64,000 nt of DNA from positions 1-64,000 of the forward strand of contig NZ_FVZE01000006.1 of assembly GCF_900168325.1 (NCBI RefSeq), given 5' to 3'. Position numbers and translations under genes: made by a program. Below the pieces are notes generated by a model. The model did not search any database. It saw nothing but the letters and a program-made list of their open reading frames with translations, and was not told the DNA's origin. Shown here piece after piece: positions 61,142 to 64,000 of this stretch. The DNA is from Novosphingobium mathurense (lineage in GTDB: Bacteria > Pseudomonadota > Alphaproteobacteria > Sphingomonadales > Sphingomonadaceae). Position 1 is the stretch's first letter; each line of letters starts with the position of its first letter.

Positions 61142-61975
61142 TCACCAAAATCCTAGGACTCGTGGTCGATTTGCCAGATCACGATAAAGCTGCGTCGAGA
61201 GCCCGGCGGCGTGGCCGATGGCGCTGACGGCATCGGCCTGGGCATGGCCGATTTCGACCAGCGCCAGTCCCGAGGGGGCAAGCAGGCCGCGCAATTGGGG
61301 GATGAGGATGCGGTAGTCGTCAAGCCCCTCCGGCCCCGAAAACAGGGCGCCCGCCGGTTCGAACGCCCGTACCGACCGGTCGAGCGGAGCATCGTCCTCG
61401 ACATAGGGCGGATTGGCGAGGATCAGGTCGAACGGGCCGCCCAAGGCATCGGCCCAGCACGGTACGTGCCAGTCGGCCTCGACAAGTGCGGTGCGCTCGG
61501 CAAGGCCAAGGGACTGGGCATTGGCCCGGGCGACGGCAAGGGCCCCGGGCGAGCGGTCGATGCCGATGCCGTGCGCTTCGGGAAGCTGCGAGAGCACGGC
61601 CAGCAGCAGCGCGCCCGATCCGGTCCCGCAATCGAGAATCCTGCGCGCCCGGGGCCGGGCTGCAAGCGCGGTCTCGACAAGGACTTCGCTGTCGCCGCGC
61701 GGGATCAGGACGTCGCTTGAGACTGCGAAGGGCAGGCCGAAGAACTCCTGCTCTCCGACGATGTAGGCGACCGGCTCGTGCGCGATGCGCCGCATCACCA
61801 GCGCTTCGTAGCCTGCAGGCACGGGCCCGCCCATGTGGCGCAACAGCAGCTCGGAACGGGTCGCGCCAAGGGCGTGGGCCATCAGCACTTCGGCGTCGAG
61901 CCGGGCCGTGTCGCTGCTTGCGGCCAGCCGCTGCGCAGCCTCGCGGATCGCCGCGGCGACGGTGTCTTCAGGCAT
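61142..61975 (-). CDS. prmC: Release factor glutamine methyltransferase PrmC
   Basis: The 277-residue SAM methyltransferase methylates the glutamine of the GGQ motif of release factors RF1 and RF2. The signatures are [16 protein letters not shown] and the substrate loop [15 protein letters not shown] 61975 overlaps the end of prfA by eight bases, placing enzyme and substrate in one operon (hisS-prfA-prmC). Confidence 0.96.
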   Translation of the reverse strand: MPEDTVAAAIREAAQRLAASSDTARLDAEVLMAHALGATRSELLLRHMGGPVPAGYEALVMRRIAHEPVAYIVGEQEFFGLPFAVSSDVLIPRGDSEVLVETALAARPRARRILDCGTGSGALLLAVLSQLPEAHGIGIDRSPGALAVARANAQSLGLAERTALVEADWHVPCWADALGGPFDLILANPPYVEDDAPLDRSVRAFEPAGALFSGPEGLDDYRILIPQLRGLLAPSGLALVEIGHAQADAVSAIGHAAGLSTQLYRDLANRPRVLGFW

Positions 61976-63038
61976 CCATGGCGGCAAGGCGCTTGGCCTC
62001 GTCCTCGGCGATCAGCGCATCGACGAGTTCGCCGAGGCCCGGACCTTCGAGGATCTCGGGCAGCCGGTGCAGGGTCAGGTTGATACGGTGGTCGGTCACA
62101 CGCCCTTGCGGGAAGTTGTAGGTGCGGATGCGTTCGGAACGGTCGCCCGATCCGACCATCGCCTTGCGCGCTTCGGCCTCGGCGCCCTGCGCCTCGTCGC
62201 GCATCTTTTCATAGAGGCGCGCGCGCAGGACCTGCATCGCCTTGGCCTTGTTCTTGTGCTGGCTGCGCTCGTCCTGGCAGGTCACCACTATGTCGGTTGG
62301 CAGGTGGGTGATGCGCACCGCTGAATCGGTGGTGTTGACGTGCTGTCCGCCGGCGCCGCTGGCGCGGTAGATGTCGATCTTGAGGTCCTTGTCCTCGATC
62401 TGGACGTCGACTTCGCTGGGCTCGGGCAGGACCGCGACGGTTGCCGCCGACGTGTGGATGCGCCCGCCGCTTTCGGTCACCGGCACGCGCTGGACGCGGT
62501 GCACGCCGCTTTCGAACTTGAGCTTCGCGAAGACCCCGGTGCCCGAGACGTTGGCTACCACTTCCTTGAAGCCGCCGATATCGCTGGCATTGGCCGAGAT
62601 CATCTCGACCTTCCAGCCCTGTTCGGCCGCGAAGCGTTCGTACATGCGATAGAGGTCGGCGGCGAACAGCGCGGCCTCGTCCCCGCCGGTGCCGGCGCGA
62701 ATTTCAAGCATCGCCGGGCGGCTGTCCGCGGCATCGCGGGGCAGCATGGCAATGGCGAGCTTGCGCTCGGCCTCGGGCAGTTCGAACTTGATCCGTGCCA
62801 CTTCCTCGTCCGCCAGGGCCCGCATTTCGGGATCGGGGTCGTCGAGCTTCTGCAGGCTCGCCAGTTCCTCGCGCATCGAAACGATTTCGGCGGCGACGCG
62901 CGCTACCGGTTCCAGTTCGGCATAGTCGCGGCTGGCGGTAACGAAAGCCTCGCCCTCCAGCGTGCCGGAAGCAAGGCGCGCCTCCAGTTCGGCAAACCGC
63001 ACGCCGAGTTGGGCAAGACGGGTGTCCGAAACGCTCAC
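61968..63038 (-). CDS. prfA: Peptide chain release factor 1
   Basis: The 356-residue protein recognises UAA/UAG. The codon-reading tripeptide is Pro-Val-Thr in [14 protein letters not shown], and the catalytic GGQ is residues 230-232 in [15 protein letters not shown]. It starts with GTG 63038 in a GTGA overlap with hisS. Confidence 0.98.
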   Translation of the reverse strand: MSVSDTRLAQLGVRFAELEARLASGTLEGEAFVTASRDYAELEPVARVAAEIVSMREELASLQKLDDPDPEMRALADEEVARIKFELPEAERKLAIAMLPRDAADSRPAMLEIRAGTGGDEAALFAADLYRMYERFAAEQGWKVEMISANASDIGGFKEVVANVSGTGVFAKLKFESGVHRVQRVPVTESGGRIHTSAATVAVLPEPSEVDVQIEDKDLKIDIYRASGAGGQHVNTTDSAVRITHLPTDIVVTCQDERSQHKNKAKAMQVLRARLYEKMRDEAQGAEAEARKAMVGSGDRSERIRTYNFPQGRVTDHRINLTLHRLPEILEGPGLGELVDALIAEDEAKRLAAMDA

Positions 63039-64000
63039 GGCCGGATCGACTGGATGACCTGCTCGACCGCGAGGTATTCCGCCGTCGGATCGGCCGCGCG
63101 CAAGTTGGCGACGGGCACGCCGTCGCGCATCACGAACGAGACGAGCACTTTCGCGCCGAGCTTGACCGCCTTGTCGAAGCGCTTGCGCGGTGAGCCGGTG
63201 GCGATCATCTCGGCATCGATGCCCTGGTGGCGCAGCGCGGTAATCGCCTTCTGCGCATAGGGCAGGGCCGTGTCGTCCTCGACCGCGAGGATTACCGTGA
63301 GCGGCGCTTCCTCGAGGGCGCCGGCATCGGCGACCAGCATCGAGAGGCGTTCGATGCCAGCTGCCCAGCCGACTGCCGGGGTCGCCGGGCCGCCCAGCGC
63401 TTCGAGCAGGCCGTCGTAGCGGCCGCCGCCGAGCACGGTGCCCTGCGCGCCGAGCCGGTCTGTCACAAATTCGAACGCAGTGTGGCGGTAGTAGTCGAGC
63501 CCGCGCACAAGGGCCGGCGCGCGCACATAGTCCACCGAGGCCGCGTCGAGCCCTTGTGTCACCTGTCCGAAGAAGTCCTGCGCCTCGGCCGAGAGGAAGT
63601 CGTCGATCTTCGGCGCATCGGCGGTGAAGGGCTTGTCGCGCGGGTCCTTGGAATCGAGGATACGCAGCGGGTTGCGTTCGAGGCGATCCTGCGAATCCTC
63701 GCTGAGCGAGGCCTTGTGATCGCGGAAGTACTCGATCAGCGCGGCGCGCCAGGCTTCGCGGCTGGCGGCATCGCCCAGGGTATTGAGCTGCAGCGTGACG
63801 CCTTCGGCAATGCCCAGTTCCTTGAGCAGTTGGTCGGCCATGACGAGAAGCTCGACGTCGACCATCGGTTCGGCCGCGCCGATCACTTCGGCGTCGATCT
63901 GGTGGAACTGGCGGTAGCGGCCCTTCTGCGGGCGCTCATACCGGAAAAGCGGGCCGTGGGTCGCAACCTTGAGCGGTGCGAACTGCTTCCAGCCATTGGT
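63035..64000 (-). CDS. hisS: Histidyl-tRNA synthetase (5' end beyond window)
   Basis: The frame runs off the right edge; 321 C-terminal residues are visible. Class II motif 2 ([15 protein letters not shown]), the histidine-A motif [14 protein letters not shown], and motif 3 ([11 protein letters not shown]) are present, as is the C-terminal anticodon-binding domain. It charges tRNA-His. It is first of the visible hisS-prfA-prmC run and overlaps prfA by four bases. Confidence 0.97.
   Translation of the reverse strand, partial: TNGWKQFAPLKVATHGPLFRYERPQKGRYRQFHQIDAEVIGAAEPMVDVELLVMADQLLKELGIAEGVTLQLNTLGDAASREAWRAALIEYFRDHKASLSEDSQDRLERNPLRILDSKDPRDKPFTADAPKIDDFLSAEAQDFFGQVTQGLDAASVDYVRAPALVRGLDYYRHTAFEFVTDRLGAQGTVLGGGRYDGLLEALGGPATPAVGWAAGIERLSMLVADAGALEEAPLTVILAVEDDTALPYAQKAITALRHQGIDAEMIATGSPRKRFDKAVKLGAKVLVSFVMRDGVPVANLRAADPTAEYLAVEQVIQSIRP

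Overview
The window is high-GC DNA from an alphaproteobacterium, most likely a member of the Sphingomonadales (Novosphingobium/Sphingobium-like). Supporting signs are a DUF4167 protein, a GapR (DUF2312) homologue, a DUF4129-DUF4350-MoxR-DUF58-SpoIIM-RDD gene cluster, an alphaproteobacterial-type LexA box and the overall housekeeping gene set. The lineage is inferred from gene content; no rRNA gene is present.

Positions 1-7831 look like the tRNA-proximal part of an integrative element whose other end lies beyond the left edge. A tyrosine recombinase (6746-7813) ends 18 bp from the 3' end of a tRNA-Gln gene (7832-7905, minus strand). Next to it is a compact phage-like regulatory block (3679-6749): divergent repressor and Cro-like genes with paired 19-bp operators, an Ogr-like zinc finger, a GapR homologue and several overlapping small genes, with no virion genes. 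Further left (77-2650) is a co-directional accessory cassette: two small membrane proteins, a small uncertain ORF, a stand-alone ImmA/IrrE-type metalloprotease and a protein resembling the 'beta protein' family. This is the best candidate in the window for an undescribed, possibly defensive, system.

Positions 7977-23071 are chromosomal core: enoyl-CoA hydratase, Ppx/GppA with rlmE, a membrane cytochrome c, prephenate dehydratase, the six-gene MoxR/DUF58 cluster (13015-19341), a GNAT acetyltransferase, a ZntB-like transporter, ispG and a retropepsin-like protease.

Positions 23312-35004 hold the transcription/translation block in an unusual layout. rpoB-rpoC lie on the minus strand with their own strong promoter. 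They point away from rplJ-rplL, and a secreted/anchored protein of unknown function lies between the two groups. Next come CHAD and CYTH genes, a c-type cytochrome lipoprotein, a MATE exporter, CIRCE-controlled groESL, a class A beta-lactamase-like serine hydrolase lacking Glu166, an alanine-rich lipoprotein, polA, an MscS channel and a Cdc48/VCP-type double AAA ATPase.

Downstream of the Cdc48 gene is a 760-bp gap with a strong candidate small RNA (promoter, 5' hairpin, CU-rich stretch, terminator). It is followed by a universal stress protein, a LysR regulator divergent from a succinyl-CoA:3-ketoacid CoA-transferase operon, glutathione peroxidase, GST and a sulfurtransferase. A scar of truncated recombinase and peptidase-like sequence follows. 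Then come metK (with a palindromic operator), lnt, a DUF4167 gene, prmC, prfA and a hisS gene cut by the right edge.
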